A stretch of DNA of 64,000 nucleotides from Sanguibacter keddieii DSM 10542 (GCF_000024925.1 NC_013521.1:1736001-1800000); one strand, 5' to 3'. Shown: positions 24,759-34,200, counted from the stretch's first letter. The notes: generated from the letters alone by a model not told the origin. Program-made: numbers and translations.

Positions 24759-26579
24759 TCAGTGGTGCTCGGCGTGCGCGGCCTCCGCGTAGAGCGCCTC
24801 GACGGTGTCGCCGAAGTCCGCGAGGACGAGCGAGCGCTTCACCTTGAGCGAGGGTGTGAGGTACCCGTTCGCGACCGTGAAGTCCGACGGCAGGAGCGTG
24901 AACTTGCGGATCGACTCCGCCCGGGACACCGTGCGGTTGGCGCGCTGCACGCCCGCGTCGATCGACGTGAGGACGTCCGTGTCGTCGAGCGCCTGCTCGA
25001 GCGACATCGCCGGCTTGCCGTGCGCGCTGAGCCAGCCCGGCAGGCTCTCGACGTCGAGGGTGACGAGCGCGGCGATGAACGGCTTGGCGTCGCCGACCAC
25101 CACGACCTGGCTGACGAGGGGGTGCGACCGGAGCCGGTCCTCGAGCACGGCGGGTGCGACGTTCTTGCCGCCGGCCGTCACGATGATCTCCTTCTTGCGG
25201 CCGGTGATCCGCAGGTAGCCGTCGTCGTCGAGCGTGCCGATGTCGCCCGACCGGAACCACCCGTCGTCGGTGAAGGCCGCCGCGGTCGCCTCGGGGTTGT
25301 TGCGGTACCCGCGGAACACGTGGGGCCCGGTGAGGAGGATCTCGCCGTCGGGGTCGAGACGCACGCCGTGCCCGGGGAGCGGCGGGCCGACGGTGCCGAT
25401 CTTGCTCAGGCCCGGCAGGTTGACGCTGGTGGGGGCTGTCGTCTCGGTGAGGCCGTAGCCCTCGAGCACCACGAGGCCGACCCCGCGGTAGAAGTGGCCG
25501 AGCCGCTCGCCGAGGGCCGCGCCGCCCGAGACCGCGTGCTTGACGTCGCCGCCGAGGGCAGCCCGGATCTTGGAGAGCACGAGCGTGTCGGCCACCTTGT
25601 GGCGTGCGCGGAGCACGAACCCGGGGCCGGCCGGGTTGTCGAGCGCCCGGGAGTACGAGATGGCCGTCGCGGCGGCCCAGCGGAAGATCTTCCCCTTGCC
25701 CCCGGCGACGGCCTTCTGCTCGGAGGAGTTGTAGACCTTCTCGAAGACCCGGGGGACCGACAGGATGTACGACGGCTTGAAGCTCGCGAGGTCCTCCAGC
25801 AGGGTCGTGGTGTCGGGCGTGTGCCCGAGGACCGAGCCGGCGGGGACGACGAGGACGTGGATGAACCGCGCGAACACGTGCGCCAGCGGCATGAACAGCA
25901 GCGTCCTGCGGGTGCCGTGGTGGAGCACCTCCCGGAGCTCCTGCGTGGCGTTGACCGTGAGGGCGTAGAAGTTCCCGTGCGTCAGCTCGGCACCCTTGGG
26001 CCGACCGGTGGTGCCCGAGGTGTAGATGACGGTCGCGACGTCGTCGAGGACGGCGAGGGCGCGGCGCCGCGCGATCTCGGCGTCGGGGACCTCGGCGCCC
26101 GCGGCGACGAGCTCGTCGACCGCTCCGTCGTCGAGGACGTGCACCGAGCGCAGGCCCGGCGCGGACCCGCGGACCTCGGCGACGGTCGCGGCGTGCTCGG
26201 CGGTCTCGGTCACGAGGAGGCGGACGTCCGCGTCGGTGAGGATCCACTCGACCTGGTCGGCGCTCGAGGTCTCGTAGAGCGGCACCGTGACCGCGCCAGC
26301 AGCCCAGATCGCCCAGTCGAGCAGCGACCACTCGTAGCGCGTGCGCGACATGATGCCCACGTGGTCGCCGGGCTCGACGCCCAGGGCGACGAAGCCCTTG
26401 GCGACCGCGACGACCTGGGCGTCGAACTCCCGTGCCGAGACCGAGGTCCAGGACCCGGTCGTCTCCTTGCGTTCCATGAGCGGTTCGTCCCCCGAGACCG
26501 CGATCCTGCTGGCCAGCAGATCGTTGAGGTTCTCTCCCGGATCGACGGTGATCAGGGCGGGTGTGCGGAACTCGTCCAT
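24759..26579 (-). CDS. Long-chain fatty-acid CoA ligase (AMP-forming)
   Basis: A 606-residue ligase of the FadD15-like type that activates fatty acids with ATP and CoA. Motifs in order: VIYTSGTTGRPKGAELTHGN (AMP/phosphate loop), GYGLTETTAP, WFRSGDIGTLDDDGYLRITG with the adenylate-binding Asp, and the RKKEIIVTAGGKNVAP hinge. ATG 26579 was chosen because family homology starts there and GGAG lies about 7 nt upstream. It is divergent from the glucokinase gene. Phospholipid supply is a plausible role, given the plsC-type gene close by, but exact chain length is unknown. Confidence 0.93.
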   Translation of the reverse strand: MDEFRTPALITVDPGENLNDLLASRIAVSGDEPLMERKETTGSWTSVSAREFDAQVVAVAKGFVALGVEPGDHVGIMSRTRYEWSLLDWAIWAAGAVTVPLYETSSADQVEWILTDADVRLLVTETAEHAATVAEVRGSAPGLRSVHVLDDGAVDELVAAGAEVPDAEIARRRALAVLDDVATVIYTSGTTGRPKGAELTHGNFYALTVNATQELREVLHHGTRRTLLFMPLAHVFARFIHVLVVPAGSVLGHTPDTTTLLEDLASFKPSYILSVPRVFEKVYNSSEQKAVAGGKGKIFRWAAATAISYSRALDNPAGPGFVLRARHKVADTLVLSKIRAALGGDVKHAVSGGAALGERLGHFYRGVGLVVLEGYGLTETTAPTSVNLPGLSKIGTVGPPLPGHGVRLDPDGEILLTGPHVFRGYRNNPEATAAAFTDDGWFRSGDIGTLDDDGYLRITGRKKEIIVTAGGKNVAPAVLEDRLRSHPLVSQVVVVGDAKPFIAALVTLDVESLPGWLSAHGKPAMSLEQALDDTDVLTSIDAGVQRANRTVSRAESIRKFTLLPSDFTVANGYLTPSLKVKRSLVLADFGDTVEALYAEAAHAEHH

Positions 26580-26718
26580 GCTGACTCCAGTGGCAGTGGT
26601 CGACGGGGCTTCGAGACTAGCCGGTCGACGGGTGTGCGGCGACACGCCAGACCTGAGTACGCTGCTGTGCGGGTCGCACAGGGATGCGGCATTCGTCGAG
26701 CTGAGTGAGGAACTGTTC

Positions 26719-27663
26719 ATGCACGCCATCGGGGTCGACATCGGCGGGACGAAGATCGCGGCCGGGGTGGTGGACGAGAAGGGTCAGATCCTCGCCCAGA
26801 CCCGTGTCAGCACGGAGCCCGACGATGCCTCGAGCATCGACCGCGCGATCGCCGAGGTCTACCGCGAGCTCTCCAAGGACCACGAGATCGGCGCCGTCGG
26901 CCTCGCCGCCGCCGGGTTCGTGAGCGCCGACCGGACGTCGGTGAACTTCGCCCCCAACATCGCGTGGCGCGACTACCCGATCGCCGACCGGGTCGGGGCT
27001 CTCATCGGGACCGACGTGCCGATCGTCGTCGAGAACGACGCCAACGCCGCCGGGTGGGCGGAGTTCCGCTTCGGCGTGGGCCAGGACGCGAGCGACATGC
27101 TCATGCTCACCGTCGGCACCGGGCTCGGGGGAGCGGTCATCGTCGACAACCAGCTCGTCCGCGGCCGCTGGGGCGTCGCCGCCGAGGTCGGCCACATGCG
27201 CGTGGTCCCGAGCGGCCACTACTGCGGCTGCGGCCACGAGGGCTGCTGGGAGCAGTACGCCTCCGGCTCCGCCCTGGTCCGTGACGCCCGTGCTGCGGCG
27301 ATCGCCCGCCCGCGCGACGCAGCGCACCTGCTCGACCTCGTCGACGGCAAGGCCGACGAGATCAACGGCCCGCTGGTCACCATGGCGGCCCAGTCCGGCG
27401 ACCCGCTGTCGATCGAGCTCCTCGCCGAGCTCGGACGGTGGATCGGTGAGGGGGCGGCCTCGGTCGCCGCCCTGCTCGACCCGGAGATCATCGTCATCGG
27501 CGGGGGCGTCGGCGCAGCGGGCGACCTGCTCGTCAAGCCGGCCCGCGAGGCCTACGGCCAGGCGCTGCCCGCCCGGGGCCACCGCCCCGAGGCCCGCATC
27601 GACCTCGCGGCCCTCGGGAACGAGGCCGGGATCGTCGGCGCCGCCGACCTCGCGCGCCGCTGA
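26719..27663 (+). CDS. glk: ROK family glucokinase
   Basis: A 314-residue sugar kinase. The ATP site is DIGGTKIAAGVVD at the N-terminus. VVENDANAAGWAEF carries the catalytic Asp region. The ROK zinc motif is seen in EVGHMRVVPSGHYCGCGHEG followed by CWEQYASG (three or more Cys plus His). Actinobacterial ROK enzymes of this kind are ATP- or polyphosphate-dependent glucokinases; nothing here decides the donor. GAGG lies about 8 nt before ATG 26719. A strong hairpin ends the gene. Confidence 0.92.
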   Translation: MHAIGVDIGGTKIAAGVVDEKGQILAQTRVSTEPDDASSIDRAIAEVYRELSKDHEIGAVGLAAAGFVSADRTSVNFAPNIAWRDYPIADRVGALIGTDVPIVVENDANAAGWAEFRFGVGQDASDMLMLTVGTGLGGAVIVDNQLVRGRWGVAAEVGHMRVVPSGHYCGCGHEGCWEQYASGSALVRDARAAAIARPRDAAHLLDLVDGKADEINGPLVTMAAQSGDPLSIELLAELGRWIGEGAASVAALLDPEIIVIGGGVGAAGDLLVKPAREAYGQALPARGHRPEARIDLAALGNEAGIVGAADLARR

Positions 27664-27700
27664 GGGTCGTCGAGACCGACCCGAGGTCCGCAGACCTCTG

Positions 27701-27739
27701 CGACGAGCCGCTCACCCCTGAGGGGTGAGCGGCTCGTCG
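27701..27739. terminator. Terminator between glk and convergent membrane-protein gene
   Basis: Near-perfect 19-bp inverted repeat with a minimal loop, 38 bp after glk and 2 bp from the stop of the convergent gene; probably bidirectional. Confidence 0.8.
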
Positions 27740-27741
27740 TG

Positions 27742-28389
27742 TCAGACGACCGCGCCGCCGTTCCCGGAGTCGTCGTCCCGGTGCGTCGGCAGGCGCCAGG
27801 CGAGCACGCCGGCCCCGGCGAGGAAGACGGCGACGAGGGCGACGTAGAACGTGGTCGGCGCGCTGCGCCAGAGCACCAGCGCGAGGACCGCGAGCACGGG
27901 GGCCACGACCACGGCGAACCAGCCGAGGTTCCGCATCCGGTCGGCGCTCAGCTCGAAGTCCGGGTCGGGCGGGACGAAGTGGTCCTCGGCCTCCTGGAGC
28001 GCCTGCGCCTCCTCGCCGATCACCCAGTCGCGGTGCCCCGAGGCCTGCGGGCGGGGCGCGGGCTCCGGGGTCGCGTCGGCGGGCGGGTCGACCCACGGGG
28101 CCACCGGGAAGTCGAAGGCGTGAGACTCCGCCGCAGGTGGCGCGGTTAGATCGCTGCCCGAATCCGTGGAAAGATCGGAGAGTTCTGCGACGATCTCCTC
28201 CCAGGCCGCGTCGGTCTGGTGCTGGTCCATCGGGCTGCGGTCCTGAGCACGGTAGCCTCGGGGCTGCTCGTCCGCAGGGCTCAGGGGGTCGTCGTCAGCA
28301 GGCTCGGCGGCGGGTTCGCCGTCGGGTCGCTCGGACGGGTCTGGCTGCTCGCCCGACGGGTTCGCGGGATCATCGGTGGTTCCTGACAT
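27742..28389 (-). CDS. Acidic-tailed two-helix membrane protein
   Basis: A 215-residue protein of unknown function. The first ~140 residues are rich in Asp, Glu, Pro and Ser with no predicted fold. Two membrane helices follow (about 157-173 and 178-196) before a short polar tail. ATG 28389 is supported by TAGAGT exactly 7 nt upstream (leaderless). It is divergent from the plsC-type gene with 59 bp between starts. No motif suggests a catalytic role. Confidence 0.7.
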   Translation of the reverse strand: MSGTTDDPANPSGEQPDPSERPDGEPAAEPADDDPLSPADEQPRGYRAQDRSPMDQHQTDAAWEEIVAELSDLSTDSGSDLTAPPAAESHAFDFPVAPWVDPPADATPEPAPRPQASGHRDWVIGEEAQALQEAEDHFVPPDPDFELSADRMRNLGWFAVVVAPVLAVLALVLWRSAPTTFYVALVAVFLAGAGVLAWRLPTHRDDDSGNGGAVV

Positions 28390-28396
28390 GGGGATC

Positions 28397-28402
28397 ACTC
28401 TA
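28397..28402 (-). promoter_or_regulatory. -10 hexamer of membrane-protein gene (leaderless)
   Basis: TAGAGT on the minus strand, 7 nt before the ATG at 28389. Confidence 0.5.
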
Positions 28403-28448
28403 GAGTCGGTTGCGAGTCCCGCAGAGGCGAGGCGCACGAGGAGGCGGG

Positions 28449-29243
28449 TTGTTCTACTGGCTGATGAAGCGAGTCCTGGTCGGACCGCTTCTGAGACTCA
28501 TGTTCCGACCCTGGGTGCGCGGGCTCGAGAACATCCCCGGCGACGGCCCCGCGATCATCGCGAGCAACCACCTCGCCGTCATCGACTCCTTCGTCCTCCC
28601 GCTCGTCCTCGACCGCGAGATCGTGTTCATCGGCAAGGCGGAGTACTTCTCCGGGACCGGCCTCAAAGGCCGCATCACCGCGGGCTTCATGCGCGGGGTC
28701 GGCACCATCCCGGTCGACCGCTCCGGCGGCAAGGCCAGCGAGGCCGCCCTGCGGACGGGCCTCAACCGTCTGAACGACGGCGGGCTGTTCGGCATCTACC
28801 CCGAGGGCACCCGCAGCCCCGACGGGCGCCTCTACCGCGGCAAGACCGGCGTCGCCCGCCTGGCGCTCGAGTCCGGCGCACCCGTGATCCCCGTCGCGAT
28901 GATCGGCACCGACAAGGCCCAGCCGATCGGCAAGCGCCTGCCCAAGCCGATGCGCATCGGCATCGTCATCGGCGAGCCTCTCGACTTCTCCCGGTACTCC
29001 GGGATGGAGAACGACCGCTTCATCCTGCGCTCGGTGACCGACGAGATCCTGTACTCGCTCATGAGCATCTCGGGCCAGGAGTACGTCGACATCTACGCCG
29101 CCACGCAGAAGGCCCGGATCGCGGCCGGGGTCAAGGCGACCCAGGCCGGCCCCGCCACCCCCAGCGCGCCCGGCGGGCGCCAGGCACCCGACGTCCAGGT
29201 GCCGGAACCGCCCCAGGAGACCCCCGGTCCGTCAGTAGACTGA
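28449..29243 (+). CDS. plsC: 1-acyl-sn-glycerol-3-phosphate acyltransferase
   Basis: A 264-residue membrane-associated acyltransferase that makes phosphatidic acid from lysophosphatidic acid. The HX4D motif is in SNHLAVIDS (acyltransferase catalysis) and the substrate-binding motif in YPEGTRSPDG. Later blocks are PVIPVAMIGT and VIGEPLDFSRY. Homologues begin MFYW-like, so I chose TTG 28449 (reads LFYWLMK), with AGGAGG 4 nt upstream. An in-frame ATG at 28464 or a start at 28410 is also possible. The C-terminal ~40 residues are Pro-rich and disordered. Confidence 0.88.
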   Translation: MFYWLMKRVLVGPLLRLMFRPWVRGLENIPGDGPAIIASNHLAVIDSFVLPLVLDREIVFIGKAEYFSGTGLKGRITAGFMRGVGTIPVDRSGGKASEAALRTGLNRLNDGGLFGIYPEGTRSPDGRLYRGKTGVARLALESGAPVIPVAMIGTDKAQPIGKRLPKPMRIGIVIGEPLDFSRYSGMENDRFILRSVTDEILYSLMSISGQEYVDIYAATQKARIAAGVKATQAGPATPSAPGGRQAPDVQVPEPPQETPGPSVD

Positions 29244-29246
29244 CGG
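29229..29246. promoter_or_regulatory. 18-bp palindrome over the plsC stop, candidate pfp promoter
   Basis: CCGTCAG and CTGACGG are perfect 7-bp arms around taga. The centre contains TAGACT (29236-29241), a possible -10 for the downstream phosphofructokinase gene. It may be an operator, or simply a short terminator hairpin for plsC. Confidence 0.35.
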
Positions 29247-29325
29247 CCGGTTGTACGAACGATTCCAGCGCCCGCCCTGCGCGCACCTGCGCGCTCACGG
29301 CCGGGCACGATGAGAGGTTGATCCC

Positions 29326-30549
29326 ATGACGGTCCGTCGCGTTGCGCTCCTCACGGCAGGCGGCTTCGCCCCGTGTCTTTCCTCCGCTGTAGGTGGCCTC
29401 ATCGAGCGCTACACGGAGCTGGCGCCCGAGGTCGAGATCATCGCCTACCAGCACGGCTACCACGGCCTGCTGACCGGGAACACGATCGTCATCGACGAGG
29501 AGACCCGCAAGAACGCCGGTGTCCTGCACCGCTTCGGCGGCTCGCCGATCGGCAACAGCCGCGTCAAGCTCACCAACGCCGCCGACTGCGTCAAGCGCGG
29601 GCTCGTCCAGGAGGGCGAGAACCCGCTGACCGTCGCGGCCGAGCGCCTCAAGGCCGACGGCGTCGACGTCCTCCACACCATCGGCGGCGACGACACCAAC
29701 ACGACGGCTGCCGACCTCGCCGCGTACCTCGAGGAGAACGGCTACCACCTCACGGTCGTCGGCCTGCCCAAGACGATCGACAACGACGTCGTGCCGATCA
29801 AGCAGTCGCTCGGTGCCTGGACCGCTGCCGAGGAGGCTGCGCACTTCGCGGAGAACGTCATCGGCGAGCACCGCTCGGGCCCGCGCATGCTCATCGTGCA
29901 CGAGGTCATGGGGCGTCACTGCGGCTGGCTCACGGCGGCGTCCGCCGCGTCCTACCGCAAGAACCTCGACACCAAGGAGTGGGTCCCGGGCATCGGCCTC
30001 ACCAAGGAGCGGTGGGACATCCACGCGGTGTTCCTCCCCGAGCTCGCGCTCGACATCGAGGCTGAGGCGAAGCGCCTGCGCACCGTGATGGACGAGGTCG
30101 GCAACGTCAACATCTTCCTCTCCGAGGGTGCGGGCATGAACGAGATCGTGGCCCAGCTCGAGGCGTCGGGCGAGACCGTCGAGCGCGACCCCTTCGGTCA
30201 CGTCAAGCTCGACACCATCAACCCGGGTGCCTGGTTCGCCAAGCAGTTCGCCGAGCTCCTCGGTGCCGAGAAGACCATGGTGCAGAAGTCCGGCTACTAC
30301 TCGCGCGCCGCGGCCGCGAACGCCGAGGACCTGCGCCTCATCAAGTCGATGACGGACCTCGCCGTCGACTGCGCCTTCCGCGGCGAGTCCGGCGTCATCG
30401 GGCACGACGAGGAGGACGGCGACCGTCTCAAGGCGATCGCGTTCCCGCGGATCGCCGGCGGCAAGGCCTTCGACGTGCAGCAGCAGTGGTTCGGCGAGCT
30501 GCTCGGCGAGATCGGCCAGGACCTGGTGCCCGCCCCCGCCCACTCATGA
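29326..30549 (+). CDS. pfp: Pyrophosphate-dependent 6-phosphofructokinase
   Basis: A 407-residue phosphofructokinase. The donor is predicted to be PPi, not ATP: the nucleotide loop reads TIGGDDTNTTA (Asp in place of the second Gly of GGDGT) and the catalytic block reads PKTIDNDV with Lys, both marks of the PPi group. Substrate-binding blocks include EVMGRHCGWLTAASA. The reaction is reversible, so it can serve glycolysis and gluconeogenesis. GAGAGG lies about 8 nt before ATG. The stop overlaps the DAHP synthase start (ATGA). Confidence 0.92.
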   Translation: MTVRRVALLTAGGFAPCLSSAVGGLIERYTELAPEVEIIAYQHGYHGLLTGNTIVIDEETRKNAGVLHRFGGSPIGNSRVKLTNAADCVKRGLVQEGENPLTVAAERLKADGVDVLHTIGGDDTNTTAADLAAYLEENGYHLTVVGLPKTIDNDVVPIKQSLGAWTAAEEAAHFAENVIGEHRSGPRMLIVHEVMGRHCGWLTAASAASYRKNLDTKEWVPGIGLTKERWDIHAVFLPELALDIEAEAKRLRTVMDEVGNVNIFLSEGAGMNEIVAQLEASGETVERDPFGHVKLDTINPGAWFAKQFAELLGAEKTMVQKSGYYSRAAAANAEDLRLIKSMTDLAVDCAFRGESGVIGHDEEDGDRLKAIAFPRIAGGKAFDVQQQWFGELLGEIGQDLVPAPAHS

Positions 30550-31898
30550 GCGTGACCGTCGATCCCGAGATCGCCGCGGGGCTCGACCACTTCCGCACGC
30601 TCGTCGCCGGGCAGCAGCCCGTGTGGCCTGACGCAGAGCACCTGGGGTCGGTCAGCGAGCGTCTCGCGGCCGTCCCGCCGCTCGTCGTGCCCGCGCAGCT
30701 CGAGACGCTCACCGAGCGTCTCGCGGCTGCCGGGCGCGGCGAGGCGTTCCTGCTGCAGGGCGGCGACTGCGCCGAGACCTTCGCCGAGGCGAACGCGGAC
30801 CGCGTCCGCAACAAGGTCCGGACGATCCTGCAGATGGCCGTCGTGCTGACCCACGGCGCGAGCATGCCCGTGGTGAAGATGGGGCGCATGGCGGGGCAGT
30901 ACGCCAAGCCGCGCAGCTCGAACGACGAGACGCGCGACGGCGTGACGCTGCCCGCGTACCGCGGCGACATGGTGAACGGGCACGCTTTCACCGAGGACGC
31001 CCGGGTCCCCGACCCGGAGCGGCTGCTGCAGGGGTACACGATCTCGGCGGCGACGCTCAACGTGGTCCGTGCGCTGACGACGGGCGGCTTCGCCGACCTG
31101 CGCCAGGTGCACGAGTGGAACCGCGGCTTCATGACGAACCCGGCCTACGCGCGCTACGAGCGGACGGCGGCCGAGATCGACCGGGCGATCCGCTTCATGG
31201 CGGCCTGCGGGGCAGACTTCGAGGCGCTGCGGACGGTCGAGTTCTTCGTCAGCCACGAGGCGCTGCTGCTCGACTACGAGCGTGCTCTCACGCGCGTGTC
31301 GTCGCAGACCGGTCTGCCCTACGACTCGTCCGGCCACTTCCTGTGGATCGGCGAGCGCACCCGGCAGCTCGACGGGGCGCACGTGGACTTCCTGTCGCGG
31401 ATCTCGAACCCGATCGGCGTCAAGCTCGGCCCGACCACCACCGGGGACGACGCGCTGCGCCTGCAGGAGCGGCTCAACCCTGACGGCGTCCCGGGCCGGC
31501 TGACCTTCATCACCCGGATGGGTGCGTCGAAGATCCGTGAGGCGCTGCCGCCGATCGTCGAGAAGGTCACCCGGGAGGGCGGCCCGGTCACCTGGGTCAC
31601 CGACCCGATGCACGGCAACACGATCACCTCTGACTCGGGCTACAAGACGCGCCGCCTCGAGGACGTCCTCGACGAGGTGCGCGGGTTCTTCGAGGTGCAC
31701 CGTGGCCAGGGCTCCGTCCCCGGTGGGCTGCACGTCGAGCTGACCGGCGACGACGTCACCGAGGTGCTGGGCGGGAGCGAGGAGATCGACGACGCCGGGC
31801 TCGCGCTCCGGTACGAGACCCTCGTCGACCCGCGCCTCAACCACCAGCAGTCGCTGGAGATGGCGTTCCAGGTCGCCGAGATGCTCCAGGCCCGCTGA
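30546..31898 (+). CDS. aroG: 3-deoxy-7-phosphoheptulonate synthase, class II
   Basis: A 450-residue class II DAHP synthase, condensing phosphoenolpyruvate with erythrose 4-phosphate as the first shikimate step. Recognisable blocks are LLQGGDCAETFAE with the metal-binding Cys, RMAGQYAKPRS, VEFFVSHEALLLDYE, SSGHFLWIGERTRQLDGAHV, GVKLGPTTT and WVTDPMHGNT. The ATG overlaps the pfp stop by 4 nt. In M. tuberculosis the homologue is AroG (Rv2178c), next to pknL, matching the arrangement here. A terminator hairpin follows. Confidence 0.95.
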   Translation: MSVTVDPEIAAGLDHFRTLVAGQQPVWPDAEHLGSVSERLAAVPPLVVPAQLETLTERLAAAGRGEAFLLQGGDCAETFAEANADRVRNKVRTILQMAVVLTHGASMPVVKMGRMAGQYAKPRSSNDETRDGVTLPAYRGDMVNGHAFTEDARVPDPERLLQGYTISAATLNVVRALTTGGFADLRQVHEWNRGFMTNPAYARYERTAAEIDRAIRFMAACGADFEALRTVEFFVSHEALLLDYERALTRVSSQTGLPYDSSGHFLWIGERTRQLDGAHVDFLSRISNPIGVKLGPTTTGDDALRLQERLNPDGVPGRLTFITRMGASKIREALPPIVEKVTREGGPVTWVTDPMHGNTITSDSGYKTRRLEDVLDEVRGFFEVHRGQGSVPGGLHVELTGDDVTEVLGGSEEIDDAGLALRYETLVDPRLNHQQSLEMAFQVAEMLQAR

Positions 31899-31932
31899 GC
31901 GCGACACAGCGGAGGACGACGCAGCACGACGT

Positions 31933-31962
31933 AGGCCCGCTCACCGTCCGGCGAGCGGGCCT
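31933..31962. terminator. Terminator between aroG and PASTA kinase gene
   Basis: 10-bp stem extended by inner CCG pairing after one mismatch, 35 bp after aroG and 54 bp from the end of the convergent kinase gene. Confidence 0.7.
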
Positions 31963-32015
31963 TCGTGCGTCTGGGAGACCGTGCGTCTGGCAGGGTGCGA
32001 GGGGGGTGCGAGGCG

Positions 32016-34193
32016 TCAGAGCCGCAGCGTGATCGTCGAGCCCTGGCGCAGCTGGGTGCCCGGGTCGCTGCTCTGCGAACGGACCTCGTTGCCGAAGACG
32101 CCCAGCCAGTAGACGACGTCGACGGTGAAGCCCGCGTCCTCGAGCTCGGCCTTGGCCTCTGCCACCGGCTTGGCGATGACGTCGGGGACCGTGACGAAAG
32201 GCAGCCCGAGGGAGACGGTGAGGGTGATCTCGGCGCCGCGCTGCGACTCGGCACCGTCCTCGATGCTCTGCGAGACGACGGCACCTTCGGGGACGTTCTC
32301 GTCGTACGCCTCCTCGGTGACGACCGAGATGTCGAGGGCCGCGAGCTGCTCGGTGGCCTCGTCCAGCGTCAGGGAGACCACGGAGGGCACGGTGACGGGC
32401 TCGGGGCCCTTGGAGATGGTGAGGACGACAGGCTCGTTGTGGGGGAGCGTGGCGCCCTCCGCGACGGACAGGCTGAGCACGACGCCGACCGGGACGTCCG
32501 TGCTCCACTGCTCCTCGCCGGTGATCTGCGTGAAGCCGGTCGAGCGCAGCGCTGCCTCGGCATCGGCCGACGGGATGTTCGTCAGGCCTTCGGGGACGAC
32601 GAAGGTCTCGATGCCCTGGGAGACGACGAGCTCGACGGAGCCGTCCTTGGGGATCCTGTCGCCCTCGGCAGGGCGTGCGTCGACGACGGTCCCTTCGGGG
32701 ACGGTGTCGCTGAAGGCCTCGGTGGTGCTCGACCCGAGGCCCGCGGTGGTGAGGGCGGTGACGGCGTCGTCGGCCGGGACCGCGACGAGACCCGCCGGGA
32801 CCTCGGTGTAGTGGCCAGGGCCAGAAGAGAACCACCACGAGGTCGCGGCCGCGCCGCCGCCGCCGAGGAGCAGCACGACCAGCAGCGTCCACAGCAGCGC
32901 GCGTCGGCGGCGGCGGACGCGCGGGCGGTCGTCCTCGGGGCTCTCCTGGTCGAGCTCGCCGGCACCGATGGTCAGGGCGATGGTCGAGCCGTGCCCGACG
33001 TGGGACAGCGACTGGGTGAGGTTCTCGGCCTGCTGGGTGTGGCTCTCGGCGCGCGGCGGTCGGACGGTCGCAGTCTCTGCGCTGCCGGTCCTGTCGCTGC
33101 CGCGACCGGTGAGGTGGGCGGTGCTGACCGTGCCGACGACGCTGCCGACGGTCGGCGGCTCCGAGGGCTCCGGTGACGGGGCGCGCGCCGGGCCGGTCGC
33201 ACCGGTCGCGGTGAGCAGTGCTGACAGGTCGGCGGAGTCGTGGTCGTCGGAGTCAGGACCGTCATCTGCGCCAGAGGCTGCAGGTGTCTCTGCCGCTGGG
33301 CTGGCCGGCCGGTCGGCGCGGCGTCCGAGCATGTCGCCGTCCAGCTCTGCGCGGACCCGCCGGAGGTAGGCGAGCGCTGCGGTCGCGTCGACGGGGCGGT
33401 CGTCGGGAGTCCTCGCTGCGAGGGCGCACGTGAGCTCGTCGACCTCGACCGGGAGCCAGGGCACCATGGTCGACGGAGCCGGGACGGAGCTGTTGACGTG
33501 CTGGAAGGCCACCTGGATGGGGGTCGCCCCGGTGAAGGGCGGGGCCCCGGTGAGCATCTCGAAGAGCATCACGCCGACGGCGTACACGTCGGTCCGGGTG
33601 TCGCACTGCCCGGTCGCGATGAGCTCGGGGCCCAGGTACGCGACGGTGCCCAGGATGGTGCCCGTGGCGGTCGAGGTCACCTCGGTGACGGCGCGGGCCA
33701 GCCCGAAGTCTGCGACCTTGATCCGCCCGTCGGTGGCCAGCAGGATGTTCTCGGGCTTGATGTCGCGGTGCACCAGGTCGTGGCGGTGGGCAGCGGCGAG
33801 CGCGTCGAGGACGTGCTCGACGACGTCGAGGGCCTCGCCGACGGTGAAGGGCCCCTCGTCCTGCAGGCGGTGCCGCAGGTTCGTCCCGTCGATGTACTCC
33901 ATCGTGAGGTAGCTGGTCTCGCCGTCGACACCCTGGTCGTAGACGGCCACCAGACCGGGGTGGGTCAGCCGGGCGGCGGCGCGTGCCTCGCGGCGGAACC
34001 GGGACACGAAGTCGGCCCCGGAGGCTCCGTCGGCCAGGTGCGGGTGCATGACCTTGACCGCCACCTCGCGGTCGAGGCGACGGTCGGTCGCGAGGTACAC
34101 GGTCGCCATCCCGCCGCGCGCGATGCGTTCGAGCACCTCGTAGCGCCCGTCGACCAGCCGGCCGACGAGTCCATCAGTCACAGTGCTTCCCAC
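32016..34193 (-). CDS. PASTA-domain Ser/Thr protein kinase
   Basis: A 725-residue transmembrane kinase. The kinase domain (about 15-285) has GGMATVYLA, Lys48 in VAVKV, HRDIKPEN (142-149) and DFGLAR (162-167); the usual APE reads GPE. A long disordered linker leads to one membrane helix, then four extracellular PASTA repeats (about 465-725), which bind peptidoglycan fragments in relatives. Its position between aroG and an Rv2175c-like gene matches mycobacterial PknL, although the PASTA tail is PknB-like. GTG 34193 is supported by TAGGAT 7 nt upstream. Confidence 0.92.
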   Translation of the reverse strand: MGSTVTDGLVGRLVDGRYEVLERIARGGMATVYLATDRRLDREVAVKVMHPHLADGASGADFVSRFRREARAAARLTHPGLVAVYDQGVDGETSYLTMEYIDGTNLRHRLQDEGPFTVGEALDVVEHVLDALAAAHRHDLVHRDIKPENILLATDGRIKVADFGLARAVTEVTSTATGTILGTVAYLGPELIATGQCDTRTDVYAVGVMLFEMLTGAPPFTGATPIQVAFQHVNSSVPAPSTMVPWLPVEVDELTCALAARTPDDRPVDATAALAYLRRVRAELDGDMLGRRADRPASPAAETPAASGADDGPDSDDHDSADLSALLTATGATGPARAPSPEPSEPPTVGSVVGTVSTAHLTGRGSDRTGSAETATVRPPRAESHTQQAENLTQSLSHVGHGSTIALTIGAGELDQESPEDDRPRVRRRRRALLWTLLVVLLLGGGGAAATSWWFSSGPGHYTEVPAGLVAVPADDAVTALTTAGLGSSTTEAFSDTVPEGTVVDARPAEGDRIPKDGSVELVVSQGIETFVVPEGLTNIPSADAEAALRSTGFTQITGEEQWSTDVPVGVVLSLSVAEGATLPHNEPVVLTISKGPEPVTVPSVVSLTLDEATEQLAALDISVVTEEAYDENVPEGAVVSQSIEDGAESQRGAEITLTVSLGLPFVTVPDVIAKPVAEAKAELEDAGFTVDVVYWLGVFGNEVRSQSSDPGTQLRQGSTITLRL

Positions 34194-34200
34194 GGCGAAG

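Noticed and set aside
23607-26708. Very long open frame on the plus strand (over 1000 codons)
   Set aside because: It lies antisense to the exonuclease fusion and the acyl-CoA synthetase; its composition (Arg/Gly/Ala/Val/Asp only) is typical of a GC-rich shadow frame.
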